A DNA stretch of 6,218 bases from CAZIPZ01 sp964541075 (GTDB lineage: Bacteria; Acidobacteriota; Terriglobia; 20CM-2-55-15): assembly GCA_964541075.1 (NCBI GenBank), contig CAZIPZ010000212.1, forward strand, positions 1 through 6,218, read 5' to 3'. The notes below the pieces were generated by a model. The model was not told the DNA's origin and did not search any database. It saw nothing but the letters and a program-made list of their open reading frames with translations. Shown here one piece after another: positions 6,131 through 6,218 of this stretch. Both the position numbers and the translations under genes were made by a program. The first letter of the stretch is position 1. Every line of letters starts with the position of its first letter.

Positions 6131-6218
6131 CGACTCCGCGAAAGTGGACGTTTCTTCAGGCAGTTTGACAAAAGCGGCCGGGACTGCCGGCGTCATCACT
6201 TCACCTGAGAATGCATAA

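Noticed and set aside
6165..6170. Perfect TTGACA on the plus strand, a possible -35 of a gene to the right
   Set aside because: No acceptable -10 is found 16-18 bases downstream, where the sequence is GC-rich, and no plus-strand gene starts before the window ends.
1..6218. CRISPR array, tRNA, rRNA or complete insertion sequence
   Set aside because: I saw no regularly spaced direct repeats, no cloverleaf-like sequence with a TTCGA-type arm, and no transposase reading frame on either strand.

Overview
The window is 6.2 kb of bacterial DNA carrying two large uncharacterised genes that point at each other, preceded on the left by a small block of short conserved genes. Composition is mostly 55-65% GC, but the first ~180 bases are nearer 45-50%. 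Nothing here fixes the taxon. A small basic protein of the 'MPKGPxGxKRPADVIG' type and a DUF3467 protein together suggest a soil or environmental Gram-negative (Proteobacteria or Acidobacteriota); this is a weak inference.

Layout. Positions 2-103 (+) hold the 3' end of an unidentified gene whose stop overlaps the start of a DUF3467 protein (96-431, +). That gene runs tail-to-tail into, and overlaps by 26 bp, a 79-residue KGG-rich basic protein (406-645, -). A divergent intergenic stretch of roughly 125-175 bp (from 646) contains a small GC-rich hairpin, possible promoters for both sides, and an ambiguous start for the next gene. A ~970-residue acidic protein (about 712-3630, +) follows. It has an N-terminal half rich in predicted beta-strands, including an Ig-like segment, an acidic linker, and a cysteine-containing C-terminal region that looks like a zinc metallopeptidase whose HExxH motif has been lost. 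After only 19 bp comes the stop of an 812-residue protein on the opposite strand (3650-6088, -). It has two separate HExxH motifs, the first in an NleD-like (peptidase family M91) setting, and a Pro/Gln-rich tail. Its ATG has a very strong Shine-Dalgarno, directly preceded by a hairpin.

How the genes may work together. The two large genes are convergent, so they are not co-transcribed. Both look like secreted or delivered accessory proteins, one with two intact candidate zinc sites and one with a seemingly dead zincin site. An effector with a delivery or inhibitor partner is possible but unproven: no signal peptide, secretion gene or immunity gene is visible in the window. No RNA genes, CRISPR arrays or complete insertion sequences were seen.
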